Source: Candidatus Lumbricidiphila eiseniae
GTDB taxonomy: Bacteria > Actinomycetota > Actinomycetes > Actinomycetales > Microbacteriaceae
Reading direction: 5' to 3'
Length of the DNA stretch: 64,000 nucleotides
Assembly (NCBI GenBank): GCA_002529645.1
Contig: NAEP01000039.1
Span: 44,697 to 108,696 of the forward strand
Shown: positions 1 through 9,089 of the stretch, piece after piece
Layout of the letters: each line of letters begins with the position of its first letter
Numbering within the stretch: the first letter of the stretch is position 1
Translations under genes and position numbers: made by a program
Notes under the pieces: generated by a model
What the model saw: only the letters and a program-made list of their open reading frames with translations
What the model was told of the DNA's origin: nothing
Database searches by the model: none

Positions 1-551
1 AACGGGCAGTTCATGCCACACCCCGCCTGCGACGATACGCACAGCGTCACGCGACCGGGATACCGCATGAGCACCGACTCGATGAGCGCCCCGTCGTGCA
101 GCTTCCACAGAAACTTGATCGTATCGCCGCTGTCGGTTTGCAACCGTCGCACCTCGGTCAGCAGCGGCGGCAATACTTTCGCAACCAGATCGTCTCGGGA
201 TGCCGCGGGCAGGTCAGTCATTGCGGAAGGATCATTCGTGTGATGCACGAAGTAGTGGGTGCCCAGTTGCGCGGCCCGAAACCCGGGAAACCCCAGGGAT
301 GCCACGTACGCCTTGCGGTCGACGGTGGGAATGTCAGCAAGGTGAGTGGGAGGCATCCCCTTTTTTGGAGCCGCAAACTGGAGAAGCGGACGACCCTCGG
401 CGTCCTTCTGCTGCTGCCAACCCTCAGGTACGGGGCGAACCTGGGTGGCGCGCGACCCGGGCACCTCATCCGTAGGGTAAGCCTGCACAGCACGGGTCAC
501 GTTCGTGTTGACGCCTGGGGTGCCGCTCGATGTCGTAGTCATAAACTCCAT
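1..551 (-). CDS. rlmN: 23S rRNA (adenine(2503)-C2)-methyltransferase RlmN, N-terminal part
   Basis: The minus strand is open from an ATG at 551 (alternative ATG at 542) to the window edge, so the 3' part is missing. The visible 183 residues end in KFLWKLHDGALIESVLMRY, then a VTLCVSSQAGCGMNCPF segment. That is the RlmN/Cfr signature at the start of the radical-SAM cluster motif CxxxCxxC: the first two cysteines are visible and the third lies just beyond position 1. The N-terminal 45 residues are low-complexity and poorly conserved, so the exact start is uncertain. RlmN methylates A2503 of 23S rRNA and A37 of some tRNAs, using SAM. The product assignment is secure. Confidence 0.93.
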   Translation of the reverse strand, partial: MEFMTTTSSGTPGVNTNVTRAVQAYPTDEVPGSRATQVRPVPEGWQQQKDAEGRPLLQFAAPKKGMPPTHLADIPTVDRKAYVASLGFPGFRAAQLGTHYFVHHTNDPSAMTDLPAASRDDLVAKVLPPLLTEVRRLQTDSGDTIKFLWKLHDGALIESVLMRYPGRVTLCVSSQAGCGMNCP

Positions 552-951
552 TCTTGCGCGCCTGTCCGGCGGAGAGCAGGAGTTGCGGTGATGCTCCTCG
601 AGGTTGGCAGGATCAACTGACCGTCGCAATATTGCCGTCCACTGTGATCGCGCCAGCCACGAAGGCAGCGGATCAGCATCGGGTTCACACTTCCTCCACT
701 CCATCAAGACCATGCTCTCTGAGGCGTACAGGTGGTTGTGAGCGGAGCAGGTCCGGTCCCGATGTCAACGGCGACGCTGGTGACGACCAGACAACCAAAG
801 CAATCACGGTCATGAGGGCGTCGCGAACCAGAGCAGAGAACAAGATTAGTGCCGCACGGCCCGGATTTGCTTTCATCGTGGACACGGAACGTTTGCCAGA
901 TGGGGTTCCACGGGTGTCTTTGCCGTAACTGCCGGTGGTCGTGGCACTCGG
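552..951. other. intergenic region between rlmN and tRNA-Pro
   Basis: No convincing gene is seen here. A 66-codon minus-strand frame (685-885) could encode one hydrophobic segment, but it has no recognisable ribosome binding site or family. The rlmN promoter must lie here. Confidence 0.4.
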
Positions 952-1025
952 TCGGGGCGACAGGATTCGAACCTGCGACTTCCCGCTCCCAAAGCGGGCG
1001 CTCTACCAAGCTGAGCTACGCCCCG
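952..1025 (-). tRNA. tRNA-Pro (anticodon TGG)
   Basis: The minus strand folds into a full cloverleaf of 74 nt. The acceptor stem CGGGGCG pairs with CGCCCCG, the anticodon stem CCCGC/GCGGG encloses the loop TTTGGGA (anticodon TGG), and the T loop reads TTCGAAT. The discriminator base is A and CCA is not encoded. Confidence 0.97.
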
Positions 1026-1445
1026 AATCTCTGTTGATTCGGCCCGATCACTTCTCTCCACTGGCGTGGTGACAGAGCGAACTCGGCAAGTCTAGTGCAG
1101 CAGAGTGCGGCACCCACCCGCCGCGCGACAACAGCAGCGGATCGAACCACGATTCCCTATCTGTCGCGAGGCCTCCTCGACAACACAGAACCCGGTCACA
1201 GCGCCAGAAATGCGATGTCCTACCTGTTGTCTCGAGGCCTCCGCTCACTGCACGGCAACGGCGACGGGATGCCCCGCGTCGAGGCATCCCGCAACAGCAT
1301 CGGCCTGAGTCGGGGTAGCGAACAAACCGCTGGGCAATCAGTGAGCAGCGTGAGTGACGCACTGCTACGGGATGCTCCGCGGTCTATTGCTTTCTGGGTA
1401 TCGCCAGTTTTACGGCTAAGCTTGACGGGTTCCCACTCGGATCAC
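1026..1445. other. intergenic region between two tRNA genes, with a hairpin
   Basis: No gene is supported. It holds a perfect 9-bp inverted repeat with a 9-nt loop (CGGGATGCC at 1265-1273, GGCATCCCG at 1283-1291). There is also an imperfect direct repeat around 1157-1176 and 1220-1242 that shares CGAGGCCTCC. Confidence 0.5.
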
Positions 1446-1516
1446 GGGGATGTAGCTCAATGGTAGAGCCTCAGTCTTCCAAACTGATGGTGCGGGTTCG
1501 ATTCCCGTCATCCCCT
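1446..1516 (+). tRNA. tRNA-Gly (anticodon TCC)
   Basis: A 71-nt cloverleaf is visible: acceptor GGGGATG/CATCCCC, D arm GCTC-AATGGTA-GAGC, anticodon stem TCAGT/ACTGA with loop CTTCCAA (anticodon TCC), T loop TTCGATT. CCA is not encoded. The CRISPR adaptation genes start about 100 bp downstream, so the CRISPR block abuts a tRNA 3' end. Confidence 0.97.
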
Positions 1517-1614
1517 CGCAACCTTAGGCCTGACTCAAGACAGGAGCAACGACGGGAGGTGGTGTGTGAGCTGGGTTTTACATCTCACGCCACTGCTGGA
1601 GGGGTTCTAGACTC

Positions 1615-2544
1615 ATGTGGTGGCGTTCGGGGGTATCCGAAGTCGGACGGATGGCCGACAGGATTTCTACGATTTACTTGGACCGTTGTCGAATTGACCG
1701 CCACAATCAGTCAATTACCGTAGCAACAGAGGTTGAAGAGTTCCGGGTTCCGGCAGCAACGATCGCGTGCATCCTTCTTGGGCCCGGAACGACGGTCACC
1801 CATGGGGCTATAACCCTTCTTGCCGATGCGTGTGTCTCTGTAGCGTGGGTTGGTGAAAACGGCGTTCGTTTGTATGCGGCTGGCACATCAACGACACGGT
1901 CCAGCCGGGTATTAGAGACTCAGGCCCGTCTAGTAAGCCGCCCAAGTGAAAGAATCCGAGTCGCTCGTGCGATGTATGGACTTCGTTTTCCCGACGAAGA
2001 TGTTTCCTCAATGACAATGCAACAACTGCTTGGACGAGAAGGAACGCGAGTTAAACGCAGTTACAGCGCGCACGCTAAAAGAACCGGTGTTGCGTGGGAT
2101 CGTAGAGCATACATACCGGGAAAACCCATGGCCGTCGGCGATAATGTCAACCGGCTACTGTCCGCAGCGAATGCCGCACTTTATGGGATCAGTCATGCGG
2201 CGATTGTGGGAGTGGGAGCCAGCCCAGCACTCGGGTTCGTCCACACCGGAAGCGCCAATTCATTCGTTCTCGACATCGCCGACCTTTACAAAACCGAGAT
2301 CACCGTGCCGATTGCTTTTGATCTTGCAGCGCAGGGGCTCACAGCTGAGCGCGATGCGCGTCTTGCGGTGCGTGATGCGGTGGTTGAGCACAGCCTTATG
2401 AAGCGAGTGGTGCGCGATGTCCTCAGTTTATTGTCCATTGAGGAGGATGAGGTTGAAGAGCCACCGTCGATGCTGTGGGCGGGGACGCCTGGGACGGTGT
2501 CAGGTGGTGTCAACTACGACCCCACGATCTTGAGGTCAATATGA
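1615..2544 (+). CDS. cas1: CRISPR-associated endonuclease/integrase Cas1, subtype I-E
   Basis: This 309-residue protein follows E. coli I-E Cas1 along its whole length: DRISTIYLDRCRID near the N-terminus, ACILLGPGTTVTHGA around 51-65, and GFVHTGSANSFVLDIADLY around 207-225. The metal-binding catalytic residues are present as Glu142, His210 and Asp223 (with Asp220 nearby). With Cas2 it forms the complex that inserts new spacers at the leader end of the array. The start is supported by a GGAGG about 10 nt upstream. Its end overlaps cas2 by 4 nt (ATGA). A C-terminal tail after residue 280 is acidic and poorly conserved. Confidence 0.97.
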   Translation: MWWRSGVSEVGRMADRISTIYLDRCRIDRHNQSITVATEVEEFRVPAATIACILLGPGTTVTHGAITLLADACVSVAWVGENGVRLYAAGTSTTRSSRVLETQARLVSRPSERIRVARAMYGLRFPDEDVSSMTMQQLLGREGTRVKRSYSAHAKRTGVAWDRRAYIPGKPMAVGDNVNRLLSAANAALYGISHAAIVGVGASPALGFVHTGSANSFVLDIADLYKTEITVPIAFDLAAQGLTAERDARLAVRDAVVEHSLMKRVVRDVLSLLSIEEDEVEEPPSMLWAGTPGTVSGGVNYDPTILRSI

Positions 2545-2858
2545 TTTGCATTGTGTTGATCGCAGCACCGCCCGGATTACGTGGCAACCTGACACGTTGG
2601 CTCGTTGAGGTGTCCCCCGGGGTGTTTGTCGGGCGTGTGAGCAAGCGCGTACGCGAAGGGATCTGGCGAAAGCTGGAAGAGCACACCGTATTTGGCCAGT
2701 CCGTGATGATCGAACCCGCGCGTAATGAACAAGGATGGAGGGCTCGTACCGCCGGGGTGGATCGTTATCACCCGGTCAACGTCGATGGGCTAACCTTCTT
2801 CTCCCCTCGACCTCCGCTGTGCGAGGCCGATCACACTCAAGCTCATAAAGCACACTGA
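2541..2858 (+). CDS. cas2: CRISPR-associated protein Cas2, subtype I-E
   Basis: The 105-residue protein begins MICIVLIAAPPGLRGNLTRW and continues with EVSPGVFVGRVSKRVREGIW, the recognisable Cas2e ferredoxin-like core; the family is about 95-100 aa. Cas2 bridges two Cas1 dimers in the adaptation complex. The ATG at 2541 overlaps the cas1 stop, so the two genes are translationally coupled. The last 15 residues are a non-conserved tail. The long CRISPR array follows 67 bp downstream on the same strand. Confidence 0.95.
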   Translation: MICIVLIAAPPGLRGNLTRWLVEVSPGVFVGRVSKRVREGIWRKLEEHTVFGQSVMIEPARNEQGWRARTAGVDRYHPVNVDGLTFFSPRPPLCEADHTQAHKAH

Positions 2859-2877
2859 CTCCGCGAGATAAATGAAA

Positions 2878-2925
2878 AACCGGATCCTGGTTGAAATTTC
2901 ACTGAAATTTCAGGTATGATGGAGT
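2878..2925 (+). promoter_or_regulatory. CRISPR leader with promoter
   Basis: This AT-rich leader lies directly before the first repeat. It holds TTGAAA (2891-2896), 18 bp, then TATGAT (2915-2920), a good sigma70-type promoter that would start transcription at about the first base of repeat 1. Two copies of the palindrome GAAATTTC in direct repeat lie between the two boxes. The repeat orientation (stem CCCCGC then GCGGGG, ending GTGAACC) agrees with plus-strand transcription. Confidence 0.75.
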
Positions 2926-5900
2926 ATCCGCCCCGCACATGCGGGGGTGAACCCAACCGGATCCTGGTTGAAATTTCACTGAAATTTCAGGTATGATGGA
3001 GTATCCGCCCCGCACATGCGGGGGTGAACCCCCAGCGGTAAATGAACCACCCGAATGGCTCCAATCCGCCCCGCACATGCGGGGGTGAACCCGGATCCGG
3101 AAAGACGACCACGATGGAGATGCTATCCGCCCCGCACATGCGGGGGTGAACCCTGTATAGTGCGGCATATGCCGAGTCTGAAGTCATCCGCCCCGCACAT
3201 GCGGGGGTGAACCCTCAACTTTCACGTGAAGTACATGGTATACACTATCCGCCCCGCACATGCGGGGGTGAACCGCTCTACGAGGTCTTTCTGCATGTAG
3301 TCGTAGAATCCGCCCCGCACATGCGGGGGTGAACCTCCGGTAGCGGATGTATATCGTATGCTTTTTGTATCCGCCCCGCACATGCGGGGGTGAACCCATG
3401 GCAGCTACATCTGCATCGTGGGACACGACATCCGCCCCGCACATGCGGGGGTGAACCCCTGCCCCAACTGCCCCAACCTGCCCCAACCTGCATCCGCCCC
3501 GCACATGCGGGGGTGAACCCCGCCAGCCGGGACCACGCCCAAAACACCCAAGATCCGCCCCGCACATGCGGGGGTGAACCTTATTTATAGTGCTTGTCAC
3601 CCCGGGTATGTACATCCGCCCCGCACATGCGGGGGTGAACCCCTCCGAGGAGATGGCAAGCCCCGCAGGAAACTATCCGCCCCGCACATGCGGGGGTGAA
3701 CCCTATGCAAGCGGTGTGTGCTGCGCAGGCCGCGGATCCGCCCCGCACATGCGGGGGTGAACCAATAGATGTTAAAAATTTATAATCCAAGTCACGATCC
3801 GCCCCGCACATGCGGGGGTGAACCAAATGCGGTACCAGAACGGAGCTTAGCTCTTTAATCCGCCCCGCACATGCGGGGGTGAACCTGTGGGGGTAGACAT
3901 GTGGCGGCTCCTTCTTCGATCCGCCCCGCACATGCGGGGGTGAACCTCACTGCAGGACCCCACACTTGCGGTTGCAGGTATCCGCCCCGCACATGCGGGG
4001 GTGAACCCCACTGCTGCCAAGGTAGAAGCTTAATACCTATATCCGCCCCGCACATGCGGGGGTGAACCAGCAGGGTCAGAGTCCGATCCTCCTGCGCGTA
4101 GATCCGCCCCGCACATGCGGGGGTGAACCTTATTGCTATTACAGATGATACAGCTGTGCAGAATCCGCCCCGCACATGCGGGGGTGAACCTTCCGCCCCC
4201 ACCAGCAGGAGGATAATCTTGGTATCCGCCCCGCACATGCGGGGGTGAACCGACCTCGTAGAGCTTTTCGTGGGCCATATCAAAATCCGCCCCGCACATG
4301 CGGGGGTGAACCGGCGAGCAAGGTAAGCGCATGGCTGAGGCTGTTATCCGCCCCGCACATGCGGGGGTGAACCTTGTACGATTATAGCGTCTGTAAATTC
4401 CCGTGTATCCGCCCCGCACATGCGGGGGTGAACCGTAAGTCCGCTGTTCTTTCTGACCCTGCTAAACATCCGCCCCGCACATGCGGGGGTGAACCCCTAA
4501 AATTGCGCTCCACCGTCTACGTATCGGTAATCCGCCCCGCACATGCGGGGGTGAACCCTATGCAGCCGACCTTCCTCCTGCTAGAGGAAGATCCGCCCCG
4601 CACATGCGGGGGTGAACCCATCATGAAAAACACCCGCAGGGTACTCAAAAAATCCGCCCCGCACATGCGGGGGTGAACCCGACTCTAAAGTCACTGTGAA
4701 GCTATCGGTTACATCCGCCCCGCACATGCGGGGGTGAACCCCTGCCCCAACTGCCCCAAACTGCCCCAAACTGATCCGCCCCGCACATGCGGGGGTGAAC
4801 CCTGCCCCGAAAATTTCGGTGCAGTTAGGAAAAAATCCGCCCCGCACATGCGGGGGTGAACCTAAATCCCAAAAAAAGCGTTGCATGCATCCTCCATCCG
4901 CCCCGCACATGCGGGGGTGAACCTTCGGTAAAAACGCTTATCCGGGCTGTGGGCAGATCCGCCCCGCACATGCGGGGGTGAACCCATACGTGTCGCTGTC
5001 TGTCTGGGCGGGTACTCATCCGCCCCGCACATGCGGGGGTGAACCTCTGTACCGGTGGTGGGGGCTGGGGAAATTTGAATCCGCCCCGCACATGCGGGGG
5101 TGAACCCTGTATAGTGCGGCATATGCCGAGTCTGAAGTCATCCGCCCCGCACATGCGGGGGTGAACCCGGTACTGGCGTTTTTCCTACCTGCCACTGAGC
5201 ATCCGCCCCGCACATGCGGGGGTGAACCACCATCTCGCAAACTAGTTTTTAGGTCTTGTAGATCCGCCCCGCACATGCGGGGGTGAACCTCTCGCCCCTA
5301 ATATCCTCAAAAGGAGGAAAATATCCGCCCCGCACATGCGGGGGTGAACCTTAGCCCCACAGTTATTAGAGGTACTTCAGGTAATCCGCCCCGCACATGC
5401 GGGGGTGAACCTGCGGGCATATCGTCCACATAGCCCATCAGAAGATCCGCCCCGCACATGCGGGGGTGAACCTAGCTGGAACGGATTTGCGCTCGGACTT
5501 GAAAGATCCGCCCCGCACATGCGGGGGTGAACCTACTAAGTGATGGGCTATATGTAGGGCATGTGTATCCGCCCCGCACATGCGGGGGTGAACCCCGGGC
5601 ACCCTCCACAAACTCCGCCCGCGTCTGATCCGCCCCGCACATGCGGGGGTGAACCCACGTCAATCGCGGTATCCAGCAGTGGTGGGATATCCGCCCCGCA
5701 CATGCGGGGGTGAACCTTAAGCTCGCAAACGCAGCTATTGCCCACGTATATCCGCCCCGCACATGCGGGGGTGAACCGTCTCCTAAGGTTTTTACGCCCT
5801 CGAGGCAGTCATCCGCCCCGCACATGCGGGGGTGAACCTCGAGAGTTGCACTCTACACCTAGCAGCCCTTTATCCGCCCCGCACATGCGGGGGTGAACCC

Positions 5901-7226
5901 TCGCATTCAAGTTTGCTAATGAAGACCCCACTATCCGCCCCGCACATGCGGGGGTGAACCTAGGATCTAGGCCACTAGTGTTTGGGTTCGCTGATCCGCC
6001 CCGCACATGCGGGGGTGAACCCCTTGTCTGCTCCTGCTCTAACTCAATCCCCTTATCCGCCCCGCACATGCGGGGGTGAACCCTCGACCACTCCCTGCGG
6101 GCGTTAGCGATCGCTATCCGCCCCGCACATGCGGGGGTGAACCTGTGATCGAAAATTTCGGTCGGATTGGTGGTAAATCCGCCCCGCACATGCGGGGGTG
6201 AACCCAGCTTCGAGGGGGAGCGGATACCCAAAAAGTTATCCGCCCCGCACATGCGGGGGTGAACCCCGTTAGTTGAACGGCAGTTACTCCTCCACCCTAT
6301 CCGCCCCGCACATGCGGGGGTGAACCGCCAGACCCTCCCTCACGCGATCACACATGATCATCCGCCCCGCACATGCGGGGGTGAACCGGAGCTGGTCAAA
6401 AAGCCGCTAGGGTCTTCGATATCCGCCCCGCACATGCGGGGGTGAACCTCAGAATCAGATTCTGAATCTGAATCTGAATCTATCCGCCCCGCACATGCGG
6501 GGGTGAACCTCATACAGACAGCTCCTGGACGACAGAGCCCTAATCCGCCCCGCACATGCGGGGGTGAACCTGAGTTTGTGACCCTCCACCCGATATCGAC
6601 ATCATCCGCCCCGCACATGCGGGGGTGAACCCTCTTGAAGAAGCTTTTACGCGAGACCTCGAAAATCCGCCCCGCACATGCGGGGGTGAACCTTTGGACA
6701 AGCATCTCTATGAAAAATTGTCGGCATCCGCCCCGCACATGCGGGAGTGAACCATTCGCGATCTACCGCATCGAGCCTAGCTATAAATCCGCCCCGCACA
6801 TGCGGGAGTGAACCCTCCACCCTAGGGGCCAGAGTTTTACACGCTGCATCCGCCCCGCACATGCGGGGGTGAACCTGCCTGACCACTCCCCCGCCCTACA
6901 AATTGCCGATCCGCCCCGCACATGCGGGGGTGAACCTAGCTGTAGTAAATTGTATCCGCGTCCCATTTGATCCGCCCCGCACATGCGGGGGTGAACCCGT
7001 GAATACCAGGTTGGTAGCCTCACAGACCGGATCCGCCCCGCACATGCGGGGGTGAACCTCCTTCATCGTGCGCGCCCTGAATCTAACCGCCATCCGCCCC
7101 GCACATGCGGGGGTGAACCCATATGCGCAGTCACACCCAACGGAAGAACACGATCCGCCCCGCACATGCGGGGGTAAACCCCCGAGTACGAACCCGGTTC
7201 ACGAGTTTTCGCCATCCGCCACACAC
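2926..7226 (+). CRISPR. long type I-E CRISPR array, 70 intact repeats
   Basis: A 28-nt repeat (starts ATCCGCCCCGCACATG, ends CGGGGGTGAACC; stem CCCCGC/GCGGGG, loop ACAT) recurs with a strict 61-nt period from 2926 to 7180. Spacers are 33 nt, except two of 34 nt (3458-3491, 4496-4529) and the 49-nt first one. A truncated 71st repeat starts at 7214 after a last spacer (7181-7213). Repeats 63 (6726) and 64 (6787) carry a G-to-A change, and repeat 70 (7153) another. Decay at this end and the leader at the other agree on left-to-right orientation. Nearly uniform repeats and an intact cas set suggest the system is active. The spacer at 3153-3185 recurs exactly at 5107-5139. Confidence 0.99.
2955..3002 (+). 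repeat. second copy of the CRISPR leader, inside the first spacer slot
   Basis: The 48 bp before repeat 2 are identical to the leader at 2878-2925. The duplicated unit is 77 bp (2878-2954 and 2955-3031) and includes a repeat. A second TTGAAA (2968-2973) and TATGAT (2992-2997) 18 bp apart are therefore placed right before repeat 2. Confidence 0.95.
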
Positions 7227-7259
7227 AGAGCTAAACTAACCTCCGCTTGGGAACAACAC

Positions 7260-8234
7260 CTAACGTTGACACTCCGGACACCAATACAACTTCCGAGTCG
7301 CCATCTCAGCGAGCACAATATCCGTACCACACACTCGACACGGCAGTCCCTCGCGCTTGTACACCCAGTGGCGGTCGGCTCGGTTCGCCATCGCGGCGCG
7401 GTAGGCGGCGGCATCCAGGCCATTCATCGTCATCATTTGCCCGGTCTCGACGCCGATGCGTAGTAGCTGTGCCCAGTCACGCCACAGGTCGCAGGTTTGC
7501 TCCTCGGTCAGTGAGCGACCGGGTCGATACGGGTCAAGCCGGGCACGAAAGAGTATCTCGGCCCGGTAAACATTGCCAATTCCGGCCACCACGCTCTGGT
7601 CCATGAGTAATAGACCGATGGATGTCGCCCGCGCCCGCACTCTGCGCACAAATCGTTCCTCGGCCTCGGGGCTCGGGTCGCACAGTGGATCGGGCCCAAG
7701 TTTCCCAATCATCACCGCCACCTGCGCGGGATCAAGCACCTCGCACACGGTCGGTCCGCGCAGATCGGCGCACACCGAATCGGTAAAGAGCCGCACACGG
7801 ACCTGCCCGATCGGTTCCGGTGGAAACTGGGCAAGCACGTCGGTCTCCCGCTCCCCCTCCGACATCCGCAACCGCGTGCGCCGCGGGGCCCCGATCGAAG
7901 TCACTGAGTTCTCTCCTGCGGAGTCAAAAACCGTTCCCCGCTGACCCGTCTGTCCCATCCGGCCATTCGCAGACATAATTGTCGCATCCATCAAAATATC
8001 GCCCGCAAAATCCCACGCGCCATATATCCCGAGGTGCACCCGCAGCCACCGTTCACCCTCGAACTCGAGAAACATCTGTTTCCCAATCGCCCGGGCACTG
8101 GTCATCACCCGGCTGTCAAGGGATGCCGCGCCCACCGCAAATCGTCCCTGCGGGCTCGACACCCGCACCCGGTGTCCCACAAAGTTCCGCTCAAATTGGC
8201 GGGCAATCCGGTGAACGGAGTGTCCCTCGGGCAC
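7260..8234 (-). CDS. Fpg/Nei family DNA glycosylase (Nei-like)
   Basis: The 324-residue protein starts MPEGHSVHRIARQF. Pro2 and Glu3 are the catalytic pair of the family, and MPEGHS rather than MPELPE points to the actinobacterial Nei branch. It ends in a zinc finger of the form CRVC-16-CPEC. VVAGIGNVYRAEILF around 235-250 is the helix-two-turn-helix. It removes oxidised bases and cleaves the strand in base-excision repair. A non-conserved insert lies around 90-140. It starts 2 bp after the rpiB stop, so the two are probably co-transcribed. It lies between the CRISPR array and the cas operon but is a housekeeping gene. Confidence 0.9.
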   Translation of the reverse strand: MPEGHSVHRIARQFERNFVGHRVRVSSPQGRFAVGAASLDSRVMTSARAIGKQMFLEFEGERWLRVHLGIYGAWDFAGDILMDATIMSANGRMGQTGQRGTVFDSAGENSVTSIGAPRRTRLRMSEGERETDVLAQFPPEPIGQVRVRLFTDSVCADLRGPTVCEVLDPAQVAVMIGKLGPDPLCDPSPEAEERFVRRVRARATSIGLLLMDQSVVAGIGNVYRAEILFRARLDPYRPGRSLTEEQTCDLWRDWAQLLRIGVETGQMMTMNGLDAAAYRAAMANRADRHWVYKREGLPCRVCGTDIVLAEMATRKLYWCPECQR

Positions 8235-8236
8235 CC

Positions 8237-8839
8237 CTATTCCCCCGCTCCGACAACGGGTGTGGAATCAGCACTCGCGCTGCTGACACCATCACCAGCT
8301 ACCACAGGCTCGCCGCTGTCGGCACCGGCCATGATGCGTCCACGGCTGCTCACCACATCCACCCCCTTACCCACGATGTCTCCCAACCGCTCATACTCAG
8401 CCAATTGCGCAATGCGCCGCACGTGCCGTTCCTCACCTGAAAACGGCTCCGCGACAAACGCATCAATGAACGCCATCACCTCGGCAACGGTGTGCTGCCG
8501 CGCTCCGACCGACATGACATTCGCGTCATTGTGTTGCCGTGCCAGCAATGCGGTGTCCACGCTCCACACAAGAGCAGCCCGGATGCCTCGCACCTTGTTT
8601 GCCGCTATCTGCTCACCATTGCCTGACCCGCCGAACACAACCCCGAGTGCCGCGATTCCCGCAGTCTGGTCCCGAGCAACCCCGAGTGCCGCGTTGATAC
8701 AAAACGCCGGATAATCGTCGAGCGGGTCGTACTGGGTAGGACCATGATCGATAACCTCGTGGCCGACCGTTGTGAGATGCCGGGCGAGAGTGTGACTGAA
8801 CTCCAGTCCCGCATGGTCAGTGGCAATGTGGATACGCAT
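8237..8839 (-). CDS. rpiB: ribose-5-phosphate isomerase B
   Basis: The protein (200 aa) starts MRIHIATDHAGLEFSHTL and contains VVFGGSGNGEQIAANKV and the NDANVMSVGARQHT segment, all typical of RpiB/LacAB sugar isomerases. It interconverts ribose-5-phosphate and ribulose-5-phosphate in the pentose phosphate pathway. The family core is about 155 residues; here an extra Gly/Ser/Val-rich tail of about 45 residues follows RLGDIVGKG. It is the first gene of a two-gene run with the downstream glycosylase. Confidence 0.93.
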   Translation of the reverse strand: MRIHIATDHAGLEFSHTLARHLTTVGHEVIDHGPTQYDPLDDYPAFCINAALGVARDQTAGIAALGVVFGGSGNGEQIAANKVRGIRAALVWSVDTALLARQHNDANVMSVGARQHTVAEVMAFIDAFVAEPFSGEERHVRRIAQLAEYERLGDIVGKGVDVVSSRGRIMAGADSGEPVVAGDGVSSASADSTPVVGAGE

Positions 8840-8854
8840 TCCGTCAGTTTACGG

Positions 8855-8948
8855 CGAAGGGATCGCCCACCAACGCACGGTGCTACCAGTGTCCCTCGTC
8901 GGAATGCTGTCGTCGCGCCGGGATCGTCCGCCAATGCACAGCACTATC
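8855..8948. repeat. diverged direct repeat pair, 61-bp period
   Basis: GGGATCGCCCACCAACGCAC at 8859 and GGGATCGTCCGCCAATGCAC at 8920 begin a pair matching at 22 of 29 positions, and all seven differences are transitions. The offset is exactly 61 bp. No gene is seen in 8840-9089 around it. Confidence 0.6.
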
Positions 8949-9089
8949 GACGTGGCGGGTGTATGGCACGAATACTGTGTTTGACGTTTTATTTTCCAGT
9001 GATGAGCCTTTGTGTGCAACGGGAAGTTTGTTCAACCTGGATGGCGGGATTGAGCGTTATGGTTGCGGTATTGGCATGTATTTGAGCGG

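Noticed and set aside
96..620. 174-codon plus-strand frame at the window start
   Set aside because: It is antisense to rlmN, which is clear on the other strand.
685..885. 66-codon minus-strand frame with a hydrophobic stretch
   Set aside because: No ribosome binding site or recognisable family; possible but not supported enough to call a gene.
704..1009. Minus-strand frame containing GSNPVAPTE
   Set aside because: It is a translation of the tRNA-Pro gene.
2899..7165. Many minus-strand open frames with HPRMCGAD, SPPHVRGG and FTPACAGR motifs
   Set aside because: They are translations of the CRISPR repeat in three frames; the 61-bp period makes long frames open by chance.
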